Shown here piece after piece: positions 17,902 through 28,154 of a stretch of DNA of 64,000 nt (position 1 is its first letter; each line of letters starts with the position of its first letter). Origin of the DNA: Micrococcales bacterium (GTDB lineage: Bacteria; Actinomycetota; Actinomycetes; Actinomycetales; Microbacteriaceae); the NCBI GenBank assembly GCA_017306245.1, contig JAFKIY010000004.1:122218-186217 (forward strand), written 5' to 3'. The position numbers and the translations under genes were made by a program. The notes under the pieces are model-generated. The model had not been told where the DNA came from. It worked only from the letters and a program-made list of their open reading frames with translations, and made no database searches.

Positions 17902-20229
17902 CTAATGGGAGCTGACGTCGCGGGCCGGCGACCGTTCCGTCCACACCTGCACGTGACCTGTCGGTGTGGGCGACAGGAGGATCATCCCCTCCAGGTCGGT
18001 GCGCGTGATGGCAGTTCCCGCGCGGGTGAGCATGTCGAGCAGTGCGTCGGTCGGGTGCCCGTAGGTATTCCCGCTGCCGACGCCGATGATGCCGATGATC
18101 GCATCCAGCCGCTCGTACAGTCGCTCGCACTGGTCTGCGGAACCGTGGTGTGCGACCTTGACCACATCGACCGGTGCCGGATGCGTGGCGCCCAGCAACC
18201 TCGATTGCGCCTCATTGCCAAGGTCGCCCAGGAAGATCGCGCTCAGGCAGCCGAGGAGGCACTCGCCGACTCCGTCGAACCGGATCGTGACGCTGGCAGG
18301 ATTTCCGGGCTCGATCGTTCCGAGGCGAGCAGGCGGCCACAGGATCTGCCAGCGAAGTTCCCCGAGCATCCCGTTTGCTCCGTGCGCCACCTGATCGACG
18401 ACCGCACCCGACCGGGCCAGCGATTCCCGCAGCGCCGTATCGCTTGAATCGGAAACCGGCCCGACGATCGCGCGGTCCACGCGCCCGAACACGGCCGAGG
18501 TGCCGCCGACATGGTCGAGATCGTAATGGCTGAGCACGAGCAGGTCGATGTGCGCGATGCCCAGTTCGTTCAGGCACCGGGTGAGAAGTTTCGGACTGGG
18601 TCCGGTGTCGATGAGGGCGGTCTCCCCCAGGCTGCGAACCACGACGGCATCCCCTTGCCCGATATCGCACGCGGCGATCTGCCAGCGTGCGGGAATGGCG
18701 AGAGAGCGACCGATGCCCGCACCCAGCGCCGAACCCGCGTAGCACGCGAGAAGGGCGGCGAGAACGCCTGCCAGGATTCGCGATGAGCGCGTGCGGGGTC
18801 GGAGCAGGACGACCAGCAGGATGCCGGTGACAATCACGAGCGCCGCAACGCCGATCGCGCCGGGCAGCCACGGAGCCTGGGACCCGGGCGCCGTGGCGAA
18901 GAATCGCGCCACCGCCGAGATCCATGCCGACGGCAGCCACGCGAGGTAGGTGAACACCCGGCCCAGCGGCTCGAAGATCGGCAGGCTGGCGCATCCCAGG
19001 AGGCCGAGAACGGTTGCGATGGGGGCTGCTGGCTCGGACAGGAGGTTCGCGATGACCCCGTAAATCGGGATCGCCGGGTTGAGCAGGATCAGCACAGGCT
19101 GGCACGCCAGTTGGGCCGAAAGGGGAATCGAGATCACCGCGGCTATCGGGAGAGGCAGCCACCGTGACAGCACCCGGGACAGCGGACCGGCCAGAACGAG
19201 CAGGCCCGCCGTGGCCAGGACGGAGAGGATGAAGCCGTAGTCGCGCGACAGCCACGGATCGGCGGCGAGAAGTGCGATGACGGCGGCGGAGAGCACGGCG
19301 ATCCCGCGAATCGGGCGGCCGGCCGCCATCGCGAAAAGGACGAGCGCGGCCATGACGGCTGCGCGGAGCACGCTAGCACTCGGCGTGACCAGAATGACGA
19401 AACTCACCAAAGTGGCGATCGAAAGCGATATCCGAACCCGTCTCCGCGCGCCCAAACCACCCGCTGCGAGCATGACGAGCCCCACCACGACGGCGCAGTT
19501 CGCGCCGGAAACGGCGGTCAGGTGGCTGAGCGAGGTGACCTTCATGGCGGAATCGAGGGAGTCGCTCACCGCGCTCGTGTCGCCGATCGCGAGCCCCGGC
19601 AGCAGGGCGCCGCCGTCGCCCGGCAACTCGGCCGCCGCGCGCTGGAATCCCCGTCTCAACCCGTTGGCCCAGTCCAGAAACCACGGCGGCCCGGCCGCGA
19701 GACCGGGGCTTCCGCGCGCGAAAACGAGAAAGCGAACCCGCTCCCCCTCCTCCGCGCCCACCATGGTTCCGGATACCGTCACGGTCGATCCGATTCCCGA
19801 GCGCGGCAGGTTTCCGAACACGAGCGCGGGAATGGCGATTCCACCGACCGACTGCTCGCCGACCGTAGCATCCGTGATCGTCACGGATGTCGGCAGGCGC
19901 GGCGACATTGAGCGCGTGTCGACGTCGAGCACGGCGGTGAGTTCGACGAAACGGTGGCGATCCGCCGCGTCGCGCAGGAGTTCCGGATCCCGGGCGAGGG
20001 TCAGCGCCGCGGCGCTCGTCACGAGCAGGGCCGCCACCGCCGCCGCGGCGGTCACCGTCGAGAGAACGGAGCGGGAACTCGGACGAAGCACCGCCACTGC
20101 CGCGGCCAGGGCGCCCAGCGACCACAGCCCGATGGCGGCCGGTGCGAGCAGCGCAGGGGCGGCGATGAGGACGCCGACCGCGATCCAGCCGACGAGCGCG
20201 GGGATCGCGAGCCTGGCATCGATCCTCAT
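17902..20229 (-). CDS. comEC: ComEC/Rec2 DNA-uptake channel with MBL domain
   Basis: Predicted inner-membrane channel for single-stranded DNA uptake. The 775-residue protein has an N-terminal DUF4131-like region, about ten hydrophobic segments around the competence domain (SHLTAVSGANCAVV, the conserved Hx(S/A)G motif region) and a C-terminal metallo-beta-lactamase domain with HYDLDHVGG and VAHHGSADQ. The ATG at 20229 overlaps the comEA stop. Competence is not generally known in this family of bacteria; the other pilus genes are not in view. Confidence 0.94.
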   Translation of the reverse strand: MRIDARLAIPALVGWIAVGVLIAAPALLAPAAIGLWSLGALAAAVAVLRPSSRSVLSTVTAAAAVAALLVTSAAALTLARDPELLRDAADRHRFVELTAVLDVDTRSMSPRLPTSVTITDATVGEQSVGGIAIPALVFGNLPRSGIGSTVTVSGTMVGAEEGERVRFLVFARGSPGLAAGPPWFLDWANGLRRGFQRAAAELPGDGGALLPGLAIGDTSAVSDSLDSAMKVTSLSHLTAVSGANCAVVVGLVMLAAGGLGARRRVRISLSIATLVSFVILVTPSASVLRAAVMAALVLFAMAAGRPIRGIAVLSAAVIALLAADPWLSRDYGFILSVLATAGLLVLAGPLSRVLSRWLPLPIAAVISIPLSAQLACQPVLILLNPAIPIYGVIANLLSEPAAPIATVLGLLGCASLPIFEPLGRVFTYLAWLPSAWISAVARFFATAPGSQAPWLPGAIGVAALVIVTGILLVVLLRPRTRSSRILAGVLAALLACYAGSALGAGIGRSLAIPARWQIAACDIGQGDAVVVRSLGETALIDTGPSPKLLTRCLNELGIAHIDLLVLSHYDLDHVGGTSAVFGRVDRAIVGPVSDSSDTALRESLARSGAVVDQVAHGANGMLGELRWQILWPPARLGTIEPGNPASVTIRFDGVGECLLGCLSAIFLGDLGNEAQSRLLGATHPAPVDVVKVAHHGSADQCERLYERLDAIIGIIGVGSGNTYGHPTDALLDMLTRAGTAITRTDLEGMILLSPTPTGHVQVWTERSPARDVSSH

Positions 20230-20846
20230 ATCGTCACGAGGTCTTTCAGCCCGGCGAACGTTTTTTCCCCGATTCCGGAAACGCTCATCAAGTCCTCGAT
20301 CGAGGTGAATCGTCCGTTCGCTTCGCGCCACGCGAGGATTCGGGCGGCCAGGGAAGGGCCGACCCGTGGGAGTGTTTCGAGCGCTGCGGCATCCGCCGTG
20401 TTCAGGTTCACCTTGCCACCGGATGTCGCGGCGCCGGCACCTGGTGCCCCGGAGACGACTTCCCCCTCGGTCGGGATGTAGATTTGCTCGCCGTCGGAGA
20501 GGAAGCGCGCAAGATTCAGCTGGCGCCGATCCGCGTCAACCGTGAACCCGCCAGCGGCGGCAACCGCATCGATCGCCCTGTCTCCGTCGTGGAGCTGGTA
20601 CAGGCCGGGCGCCGACACCGCCCCGAGAATGTGGACGAAGATGACGGCGTTCGCCGACCTCGGTGACGCAGAGGCGCTCTGCCTCGGCTCGGATGCCCCG
20701 ATGACGGCTCGGGTTCCGGCGCCGGAACTGAGCGCCGACACGAGCACGGCAACTCCCACCCCCACGAGGAGCAGCACCACCGCCGCACCGATGCCGACTC
20801 GGAATCGGCTGGTGCGCGAGGCCGCGAGGGGGTCGGGTGGCGGCAT
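20226..20846 (-). CDS. comEA: ComEA-type DNA receptor
   Basis: DNA-binding protein that hands DNA to ComEC. The 206-residue protein has a membrane anchor (residues about 18-38), an SLBB domain (VFVHILGAVSAPGLYQL, RAIDAVAAAGG), and a C-terminal helix-hairpin-helix pair (KVNLNTADAAALETLPRVG, then IGEKTFAGL). Its stop overlaps comEC. Confidence 0.94.
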   Translation of the reverse strand: MPPPDPLAASRTSRFRVGIGAAVVLLLVGVGVAVLVSALSSGAGTRAVIGASEPRQSASASPRSANAVIFVHILGAVSAPGLYQLHDGDRAIDAVAAAGGFTVDADRRQLNLARFLSDGEQIYIPTEGEVVSGAPGAGAATSGGKVNLNTADAAALETLPRVGPSLAARILAWREANGRFTSIEDLMSVSGIGEKTFAGLKDLVTI

Positions 20847-20954
20847 GCGCCGATGCTAATCGCGGCTCAATCTCTCGCGGAGACGGTCGTGAGCGGGCTG
20901 TGCACAGCGCTCCCCAACGTCACCTGCGAGGGAGCAGAGCGCGAGGTCCCGTCG

Positions 20955-23561
20955 TCAGCGTGTGACGACGTTCACGAGCTTCGGTGCGCGGACGATGACT
21001 GTCGCGATTTCCTTGTCGCCCACGGTCCTGGCCACGGCAGGCAGCGCGCGAACAAGATCCTCCAATTCGGCCGGAGTAACGGATGGGCTCACCTCGAGGC
21101 GATCCCGCAGTTTCCCGTCGACCTGTACGACGCACGTGACCGACTCGGCGACAAGGAGGGTCGGGTCAGCTTTCCGCCAACCGTACAGGGCGACAGAGGG
21201 CGGATATCCGAGCGCCTCCCACATTTCCTCCGCGGTGTATGGCGCGAACAGGCTCAGCCCGAGCGCAACCGTTTCCGTCGCCTCGCGCACCGCGGCATCC
21301 GCACCGCCGGGCCCGCTGTCGATCGCCTTGCGGGTCGCGTTCACGAGCTCCATGATGCGGGCGACGACGACGTTGAACTTGAACGATTCGATCAGGCCGG
21401 GCGCGTCGGCCAGGAAATGGTGCGTCACGCGGCGCAGGGAGCGATCGCCGGTCTTCCACTCGACATCGGGCGAACTCGTCACGTCGCGGGCGAGCCGCCA
21501 GGCGCGCGCCAAAAACTTCGCCGAAGCGTGCGGTGCGACATCCGCCCAATCGATGTCGTCCTCGGGCGGCCCGGCGAACGACATGGTGAGCCGGATCGCG
21601 TCGACACCGTGCTCGTCCAGTTGCTCGCTCAACCGCACAAGGTTGCCCTTGCTCTTGCTCATCGCCGAACCGTCCATGAGAACCATGCCCTGGTTGAGCA
21701 GCGCCGTGAACGGCTCGGTGAACGTGATGTAGCCCATGTCGTAGAGCACCTTGGTGATGAACCGGGCGTACAGGAGGTGCAGGATCGCGTGCGTCACTCC
21801 GCCGACATATTGGTCCACCGGCGCCCACTTCTCCGCCTCGGCCGGGTCGAACGCCCGGTCCGGATCGTTCGGGTTCAAAAACCGCAGGAAATACCAGGAG
21901 CTGTCCACGAACGTGTCCATCGTGTCGGCGTCGCGCCGCGCCGGGCTCCCGTCCACGGGGTTCGCCACGGTGATCCACTCCTCTGCGCCGCCGAGCGGAG
22001 ACGTGCCCTTCGGAGTGAGATCGAGACCCTCCGTCGACGGGAGGGTCACCGGAAGCTGGTCCGCCGGCACCGGGATGAGTTCCCCGTTCTCCCCGTGGAT
22101 GATCGGAATGGGGGTTCCCCAGTAGCGCTGGCGCGAAATGAGCCAGTCGCGGAGCCGGAAGTTCGTCGCGGCCCGCCCGGTGCCCCTCGCCTCCATCAAT
22201 TCGATGGACCGGGCGATGGCGTTGGTCTTGCTGAGCCCGTCCAGCGGTCCGGAGTTGATCATGCGACCGTCACCGTGGAGCGCCACGCCGGTGCTCGCGG
22301 GGTCCAGCGGCGGCAGGTCTTCCGGAAGCTCGCCATCCGCGATGATGGGAATGGCGCCCGTGATGGGAGCGTTCGTGTCCACGACGACCCGCACGGGCAG
22401 GTCGAATGTGCGGGCGAAATCCAGGTCGCGCTGGTCGTGGGCGGGCACCGCCATGATGGCGCCGTGGCCGTAATCCGCCAGCACGTAGTCTGCGGACCAG
22501 ATGGGCACGCGTTCGCCGTTGACCGGGTTGAACGCCCAGCGACCGAGGAAAACCCCGGTCTTTTCGCGCGTGGCGTCCTGGCGTTCGATCTCGGTGTTCT
22601 TCTGCACCTCGGTGAGGTAGGCCGCGAACTCGGCCTGCACCCGGGCATCCGCGCCGGCGACGAGTTCGGCGGCCAGTTCGGAATCCGGAGCGACCACCAT
22701 GAAGGTGGCGCCGTACAGCGTGTCGGGCCTGGTCGTGAATACCGTGAGCGGCTCCTCGCGCCCCTCGATCACGAAATCGACGTCGGCCCCGATGGATCGG
22801 CCGATCCAGTTGCGCTGCATCGACAGGACCTTCGCCGGCCAGAACCCTTCAAGCTGCTTCAAATCGTCGAGCAGCCGATCCGCGTAATCGGTGATCTTGA
22901 AATACCACTGGGTGAGCTTTTTCTTCACCGCGAGGGTCCCGCAGCGCTCGCAGCGGCCATCCTCGACCTGTTCGTTCGCCAGCACGGTCTGGTCCTTGGG
23001 GCACCAGTTCACCCAGGAGTCCTTGCGGTACGCGAGACCTTTCTCGTACAACTTCAGGAACAGCCACTGGTTCCACTTGTAGTACTCCGGGTCGCTCGTG
23101 TGCAGCACGCGATCCCAGTCGAACGACGTCGCATACAGCTTCATCGACTTCTTTTGCTGCTCGATGTTGTCGTATGTCCATCCGCGGGGGTCAATTCCGC
23201 GCTGGATGGCCGCGTTTTCGGCCGGGAGCCCGAACGAATCCCAGCCGATCGGATGCAGGACGTTGAATCCCTGCTGCCGCCAGTATCGCGCGATCACATC
23301 GCCGAGCGCGTACGCCTCGGCGTGGCCCATGTGCAGGTCGCCGGAGGGATACGGGAACATGTCGAGCACGTACTTGCGCGGGCGCTTATCGTCTGGGTCG
23401 CTCGTGCTGAACGGCCGAAGTTCGTCCCACACGGCCTGCCACTTGGCCTGGATACGGGCGACGTCGTATCCGGAATCCTCGTCGGTGTGATGGTGTGCCA
23501 CGGCGGTCTCTCTTCGTGCGGAAGGTGTGCGGGCGATCGCCATTGATCTTCGGCGCGCCAT
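20955..23561 (-). CDS. leuS: leucyl-tRNA synthetase
   Basis: Class I synthetase that charges tRNA-Leu. [10 protein letters not shown] is the HIGH motif, MSKSKGN the KMSKS motif, and the editing insert is present. It has up to 868 residues; an ATG at 23543 or a GTG at 23501 ([13 protein letters not shown]) could be the true start, since none has a strong Shine-Dalgarno. It follows pabB by 18 nt. No T-box or leader peptide was found upstream. Confidence 0.97.
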   Translation of the reverse strand: MARRRSMAIARTPSARRETAVAHHHTDEDSGYDVARIQAKWQAVWDELRPFSTSDPDDKRPRKYVLDMFPYPSGDLHMGHAEAYALGDVIARYWRQQGFNVLHPIGWDSFGLPAENAAIQRGIDPRGWTYDNIEQQKKSMKLYATSFDWDRVLHTSDPEYYKWNQWLFLKLYEKGLAYRKDSWVNWCPKDQTVLANEQVEDGRCERCGTLAVKKKLTQWYFKITDYADRLLDDLKQLEGFWPAKVLSMQRNWIGRSIGADVDFVIEGREEPLTVFTTRPDTLYGATFMVVAPDSELAAELVAGADARVQAEFAAYLTEVQKNTEIERQDATREKTGVFLGRWAFNPVNGERVPIWSADYVLADYGHGAIMAVPAHDQRDLDFARTFDLPVRVVVDTNAPITGAIPIIADGELPEDLPPLDPASTGVALHGDGRMINSGPLDGLSKTNAIARSIELMEARGTGRAATNFRLRDWLISRQRYWGTPIPIIHGENGELIPVPADQLPVTLPSTEGLDLTPKGTSPLGGAEEWITVANPVDGSPARRDADTMDTFVDSSWYFLRFLNPNDPDRAFDPAEAEKWAPVDQYVGGVTHAILHLLYARFITKVLYDMGYITFTEPFTALLNQGMVLMDGSAMSKSKGNLVRLSEQLDEHGVDAIRLTMSFAGPPEDDIDWADVAPHASAKFLARAWRLARDVTSSPDVEWKTGDRSLRRVTHHFLADAPGLIESFKFNVVVARIMELVNATRKAIDSGPGGADAAVREATETVALGLSLFAPYTAEEMWEALGYPPSVALYGWRKADPTLLVAESVTCVVQVDGKLRDRLEVSPSVTPAELEDLVRALPAVARTVGDKEIATVIVRAPKLVNVVTR

Positions 23562-23579
23562 TGCACGCCGAGACCCGAG

Positions 23580-24965
23580 TTACAAGGTTACCAATCCGAG
23601 CGCGCACAGCAGTGCACGCGCTTTGATCCGGGTTTCCTCGACTTCCTCCTCCGGTTCCGACAGCGCCGTGATCCCGCCACCCGTGCCGATTGTCGCTCCC
23701 CGCCCATCGAGCACGATGCTGCGGATGACCATGGCCAGATCGACGCTTCCATCGAACCCGAAATACCCGAATGCTCCCGAGTAGATGCCGCGCGCGCGCC
23801 GCTCGAGCGAGTCGAGGATCTGCACCGCGCTGAGTTTCGGGGCGCCCGTCATGGATCCGGCAGGGAAACAGGCGAGGACCGCGTCGATCGGTTCCCGGCC
23901 GTGCGCGAGAGTGCCGCGCACCGTGCTCACGAGTTGATGCACCTGGGCATAGCTCTCCACCTCGAGAAGGTGCGGCACCGTGACAGAGCCCACTTCGCAC
24001 ACGCGGGACAGGTCGTTGCGCACGAGGTCGACGATCATGAGGTTTTCGGCCCGCTCCTTGTCGCTCGCGACAAGCTCACGACGAAACGCATCATCTTCCT
24101 CCCCGGTTGTGCCGCGCCTTCGGGTTCCCTTGATCGGTTTCGATTCGACCCGGCGCCCGGACGTCACCGAGAGAAACTGCTCCGGCGACGAACTGAGGAG
24201 GCTCACCCCCGCGCACCGCAGGAACCCGCCGTGATGGCTGGGGCTCAGCCGCCGAAGCCGAAGATACGTGTCAACCGGGTCGGGGTGCACTTTCGCGCTG
24301 ATTTCGGTGGTCAGGCACAGCTGGTACGCATCTCCCGCCCGGATGCGCCGCTGACACTCCAGAATCATGCCGATGTATTCGTCCTCGGAGTTGAACCGGT
24401 GAGGTTCGTGCGGCAACGCCGGTGCCACGCCCATCGGAACCTCGAACCGGCCCCTGAGCTCGGCGAGCAAGTCGGTCGTTTCGTCGCGCCATGCTGCGGC
24501 GTCCCCGGCCCACGATGACGCGAGAGCAACCAGAATCACCGTCCGGGATTCGTGGTCGAAGGCGACGACGCGATCAGCGAGTTGGAATGCGGCGTCCGGA
24601 TACCGCGATTCGCGCGTACGGTCTGTACCCAGCGTGATGGCGCGACATTCGTAGCCGAGCCACCCCACCCAGCCGAGCGGAAACGGCGGCCCGTCGCCCA
24701 GAACGTCAGCGCCGCCGGCCTGTTCCTCGCGCAGGAAATCGAAAATCGTCTGCTCGTATCGGGTTCCCGTCCCCCACTCTGACACTGTGCCGCCGCTCGA
24801 CGCGGTGACCACCCGGCCTCCCGTGCCGATGCAACTGAATCCGGTCGTTGCACCGAGACCGGAATCCAGCCAGAACGCGGGACCGTCGCCCGCGCACAGC
24901 GCGCGGAACGCCACTGCCGGGTCAACCCAGAAGTCCAGGTGTGTCGAGATCACCCGGCGGCGCAT
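23580..24965 (-). CDS. pabB: aminodeoxychorismate synthase component I
   Basis: Chorismate-utilising enzyme, first step to p-aminobenzoate and folate. Of the 461 residues, the C-terminal half contains the conserved AGDAYQLCLT, SSSPEQFLSV, SKPIKGTRRRG, VDLVRNDLSRV and FPAGSMTGAPK stretches. PabB and TrpE are similar; the neighbouring pabC-like gene favours PabB. Its ATG lies only 11 nt from the ATG of that divergent gene, so one or both messages may be leaderless. Confidence 0.88.
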   Translation of the reverse strand: MRRRVISTHLDFWVDPAVAFRALCAGDGPAFWLDSGLGATTGFSCIGTGGRVVTASSGGTVSEWGTGTRYEQTIFDFLREEQAGGADVLGDGPPFPLGWVGWLGYECRAITLGTDRTRESRYPDAAFQLADRVVAFDHESRTVILVALASSWAGDAAAWRDETTDLLAELRGRFEVPMGVAPALPHEPHRFNSEDEYIGMILECQRRIRAGDAYQLCLTTEISAKVHPDPVDTYLRLRRLSPSHHGGFLRCAGVSLLSSSPEQFLSVTSGRRVESKPIKGTRRRGTTGEEDDAFRRELVASDKERAENLMIVDLVRNDLSRVCEVGSVTVPHLLEVESYAQVHQLVSTVRGTLAHGREPIDAVLACFPAGSMTGAPKLSAVQILDSLERRARGIYSGAFGYFGFDGSVDLAMVIRSIVLDGRGATIGTGGGITALSEPEEEVEETRIKARALLCALGLVTL

Positions 24966-24976
24966 ACCCTAACTCT

Positions 24977-25804
24977 ATGAGGAACGGCGCGCTGTACCGC
25001 TGGGCCGGTGGCGCGCTCGTCGCCATCGACTATTGCGACCCGGGCGAGTACCGGGTCGAAGCGATGGATTCGTTCCTCGTCACGCAGGGGCGAACGTTCG
25101 CCCGCGAGCTTCACGAGAGCCGATTTTCCGACGCGGCCCGTCAGCGCTGCACAGAACTCGACGGTTTCGCCACGCTGGGCGTCGAGTCGTTTTGGGATGC
25201 CGCCCTCGCACTCGTGCCGGCAACCGGCAACTGGTTTCCTCGCCTCGAACTGCAGTCGAAGGACGGCGCGGCCCACCTTCTGTTTCGGCACAGACCCGCG
25301 CCCGAGCTCGCGCGCTCAGCAGTCCTCGCCACCCACGATAGACCCGATCCGCGGAAAACCCCGGGCATCAAGGGGCCTGATGTCGATGCGTTGCTGTCCG
25401 CGCGCACCTCCGCCCGGCTGCGCGGCGCGGACGATGCCGTCATCCTCACGAAAGACGGTTTCCTCGTCGACGGTACGACGAGCGCCCTTGCGTGGTGGCG
25501 CGGAGACATTCTCTGCGCACCCCCGATCGCCGAGGATGCTCCCGAGTTCGAGCGCGTCGACAGCGTCACCGCGAGGAGCCTGTTCGCCATGGCGGCGGCC
25601 CTCGGTGTGGAGACGCACCGGGAACGGGCGACCCCGGCCGACCTCGACGGTGCCGAAGTGTGGGCATTGGGCGCCCTGCACGGCATCCGCATCGTCACGT
25701 CGTGGATTGATGGCCCCACTCTCGCAGAAAAGCCGGGCAGACTGGGCCTGTGGCGCAAACGCCGCGAGGCACTGCTGAAGCCGAAAGGAGCTGCCACGAC
25801 GTGA
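24977..25804 (+). CDS. PLP fold-type IV enzyme, probable 4-amino-4-deoxychorismate lyase
   Basis: The 275-residue protein begins MRNGALYRWAGG and resembles class IV aminotransferases: DSFLVTQGRTFARELHE near the start, PGIKGPDVDAL with the candidate PLP lysine, and VDGTTSALAWWRGD. Next to pabB, cleavage of aminodeoxychorismate to p-aminobenzoate and pyruvate is the natural role, but D-amino acid or branched-chain transaminases share the fold. Its end overlaps the DedA gene (GTGA). Confidence 0.75.
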   Translation: MRNGALYRWAGGALVAIDYCDPGEYRVEAMDSFLVTQGRTFARELHESRFSDAARQRCTELDGFATLGVESFWDAALALVPATGNWFPRLELQSKDGAAHLLFRHRPAPELARSAVLATHDRPDPRKTPGIKGPDVDALLSARTSARLRGADDAVILTKDGFLVDGTTSALAWWRGDILCAPPIAEDAPEFERVDSVTARSLFAMAAALGVETHRERATPADLDGAEVWALGALHGIRIVTSWIDGPTLAEKPGRLGLWRKRREALLKPKGAATT

Positions 25805-26478
25805 ACGACGGACTCACCTGGATTCTCGAACTCGTCCAAAACGTGGATCCGGTTCTTCGGACGCTTCTCGCCGGAATCGGGATGCTCCTGGAGACCTCCA
25901 TTCTGGTTGGGCTCATCGTTCCCGGCGACACCATCGTGATCGTCGCGAGCACCGGCATAGCGGATTGGGTGCAGTATGTCGCGCTCGTCGTGGCGGTCAT
26001 CGCCGGCTCCCTCGCCGGGGAGAGCATCGGTTTCGCGCTCGGGCGGTTTTTCGGCCCGAAGATCCGTGGAAGCCGCCTGGGCCAGCGGATCGGGTACGAA
26101 AACTGGATGCGGGCGGAGAACTATCTGGATCGCCGCGGCGGGATTGCAGTCTTCGTTTCGCGGTTTCTTCCCATCCTGCACTCGCTCATCCCGCTCACCG
26201 TCGGGATGAGCACCATGCGGTACCGCAAGTTCATGGCGTGGACCGTTCCCGCCTGCACGGTGTGGGCGCTCGGCTACGCCTCGGTCGGCTGGGCCGCAGC
26301 GGGAACCTATCGGGAGCTGTCCGGCCGGCTCCACTACGCGGGATACATCTTCGTCGGAATCATCCTGGTGTTCCTCGCCGTGGCGTTCGTGATCCGCAGG
26401 GCCCTCGAGCTCAGCCAGCGGCGCCACATGGAACTCCCGGGTGATGGCGACGCCAACACCCGGGAGGATCTTCCGTGA
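25801..26478 (+). CDS. DedA family membrane protein
   Basis: The 225-residue SNARE-associated/VTT-type protein has hydrophobic segments throughout, with the family features GDTIVIVAS, GSLAGESIGFALGRFFG and VFVSRFLPILHSLIPLTVGMS. DedA proteins flip phospholipids such as undecaprenyl phosphate or phosphatidylethanolamine. The start is GTG at 25801, overlapping the preceding stop; AAAGGAG lies about 11 nt upstream. Confidence 0.93.
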   Translation: MNDGLTWILELVQNVDPVLRTLLAGIGMLLETSILVGLIVPGDTIVIVASTGIADWVQYVALVVAVIAGSLAGESIGFALGRFFGPKIRGSRLGQRIGYENWMRAENYLDRRGGIAVFVSRFLPILHSLIPLTVGMSTMRYRKFMAWTVPACTVWALGYASVGWAAAGTYRELSGRLHYAGYIFVGIILVFLAVAFVIRRALELSQRRHMELPGDGDANTREDLP

Positions 26479-26487
26479 TTCGGCCTG

Positions 26488-27411
26488 TTACAGAAGGCCC
26501 ATCTTCGTGAGCCAGTCCTTGGCCACCTTCTCCGGCGACGGCTTGGAGTCGCCGGCCGCGATTTCATTCAGGCTCATCAGTTCTTCCGTCGTGAGCACGT
26601 TCGACACGCGGTCGACGATGTTCGCGACGGCAACCGAGTAAGACTTCTCGTTGAACAGCGGAACGATGTTCTGTGCCGCGATGAGGTGCTTGGGGTCCTG
26701 AAGCACGACAAGGTTGTTCGCCTTGATCGATGGGGTCGTCGTGTAGATGTCGGCAACCTGGATGTTGTTCTTCAGCAGGTCGCTGAGTGTGCCAGGCCCG
26801 CCGTAGTCATCGATGGCCTTGAACTTCCAGCCCTTCACGCCGTAGACCGACTCGAGCCCCGCACGACCGTACGAGCGGCTTTCGAACTCCGTGTTTGCCC
26901 CGATCGTGATGGTTGACGCGATCGGCGCAAGGTCCGCAATGGTCACGAGGTTGTTTGCGTCGGCAAACTCCTTCGTGACGACGAGCGCATCGGCATCCTG
27001 CGCCTGGGCCGCCGACGAAATCGCCAGCCCCAGCGGCTTGAGCACGGCAGGCAGAGCGGCCATCACATCAGCGGTGGAGGTCGCCGTGGCTTTCGGGTCC
27101 GCGCCGTACAGCAGGTTGCCCGCATAGTCGGGGATGAGATCGATCGATCCGTCCTGCAATGCCGGAATGAATGTCTCCCGCGAACCGATTGACGGCGAGT
27201 ATTTGACGGTGTATCCGTTGGCGGCGAGCATCTGCCCGTACAGCTGGGCCAGAATGTCGCTTTCGGCGAATCCCTGCGACCCGACCGTGATCGTGCCCAG
27301 TTCCCCGCCTCCGCCGCCGAGCGGGTCGCCGGATGCGCAGGCCGCGAGGCTCGCGGTCAGGCCGATAGCGACGAGGCCCGCCGCAATTCGCTTTACTCCG
27401 TGTGATTGCAT
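26488..27411 (-). CDS. glycine betaine/choline-type ABC transporter binding lipoprotein
   Basis: The 307-residue protein has a signal peptide and lipobox (ASLAAC, Cys near 25), then TITVGSQGFAESDILAQLYG, SPSIGSRETFIPAL and a closing EKVAKDWLTKMGLL, matching the OpuAC/ProX substrate-binding domain. It would capture betaine, choline or similar osmolytes outside the membrane. It is the last gene of the importer operon, 5 nt after a permease. The substrate cannot be fixed from sequence. Confidence 0.92.
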   Translation of the reverse strand: MQSHGVKRIAAGLVAIGLTASLAACASGDPLGGGGGELGTITVGSQGFAESDILAQLYGQMLAANGYTVKYSPSIGSRETFIPALQDGSIDLIPDYAGNLLYGADPKATATSTADVMAALPAVLKPLGLAISSAAQAQDADALVVTKEFADANNLVTIADLAPIASTITIGANTEFESRSYGRAGLESVYGVKGWKFKAIDDYGGPGTLSDLLKNNIQVADIYTTTPSIKANNLVVLQDPKHLIAAQNIVPLFNEKSYSVAVANIVDRVSNVLTTEELMSLNEIAAGDSKPSPEKVAKDWLTKMGLL

Positions 27412-27416
27412 TCCCT

Positions 27417-28154
27417 TTATCCTTCCGTGATGGGTGTCCCGGTCAAGGCCGGCGGCGCGGTGCGCCGGCCCGACCTGGTTGTGGTGCGTGCCATCCCGCG
27501 GGACACCCCGTGCGGGACGACAAGTCTTTGGATGAGCGCCAGAATTCCGTCCGCCACGAGGGCGAGCGCGGCGACGAGGATGGCGCCGGCAAAGGCCAGC
27601 GTGTAGTCGTGGAGGGCGAGCCCTTCGATCAGGAACCTCCCCAGGCCGGTGAGTCCCACATAGCCGGCGATCGTGGCCGTCGCGATGATCTGGAGTGTCG
27701 CCGAACGGATCCCGCCGAGAATGAGGGGCAGGGCGAGCGGAATCTCGACTTTGCCGAGTATCTGCCACTCCGTCATCCCGATGGCCCTCGCGGCGTCGAT
27801 CGTCTCGCGGTTCACCGCGTCGAGCCCGGAGTAAGCCCCGGCGATGATCGGCGGGATGGCGAGGATCGCGAGGACGAAGACGAGCGGGCCGAGCCCCAGC
27901 CCGGTGAACAGGATGATGAACAGCAGGAGACCGAACGTGGGAATCGCGCGGAACGACCCGGTCAGGGCGATCACGAAGTTCTTGCCCTTCCCCGTGTGCC
28001 CGATGATCAACCCGATCGGGATGCCGACGAGCAAGGCGACCCCGAGGCTGAGCCCCGTGTAGAGAAGGTGATCCATCAATCGGGGAAGGATGCCCTTCTC
28101 CCCGAGCAGGTTCGCCGGGTCGAAGATGAAGGCCAGTGCTGCCGCAAACAACAT
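27417..28154 (-). CDS. osmoprotectant ABC transporter permease
   Basis: The 245-residue membrane protein has the BPD_transp_1 fold: several helices and an EAA-type loop (DAARAIGMTEWQILGKVEIPLALP). A basic C-terminal tail (SRGMARTTTRSGRRT) is unusual and may be cytosolic. Its ATG shares one base with the stop of the previous permease gene, so the two are coupled. Confidence 0.92.
   Translation of the reverse strand: MLFAAALAFIFDPANLLGEKGILPRLMDHLLYTGLSLGVALLVGIPIGLIIGHTGKGKNFVIALTGSFRAIPTFGLLLFIILFTGLGLGPLVFVLAILAIPPIIAGAYSGLDAVNRETIDAARAIGMTEWQILGKVEIPLALPLILGGIRSATLQIIATATIAGYVGLTGLGRFLIEGLALHDYTLAFAGAILVAALALVADGILALIQRLVVPHGVSRGMARTTTRSGRRTAPPALTGTPITEG

Noticed and set aside
20847..20954. 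T-box or leader control associated with leuS
   Set aside because: Neither this downstream gap nor the 18 nt upstream of leuS contains a tRNA-binding stem or leader ORF; it sits directly after pabB.
20853..23546. 897-codon open frame on the plus strand opposite leuS
   Set aside because: It is antisense to a well-conserved leucyl-tRNA synthetase and its composition (high Arg, Gly, Val, His) is typical of shadow frames.
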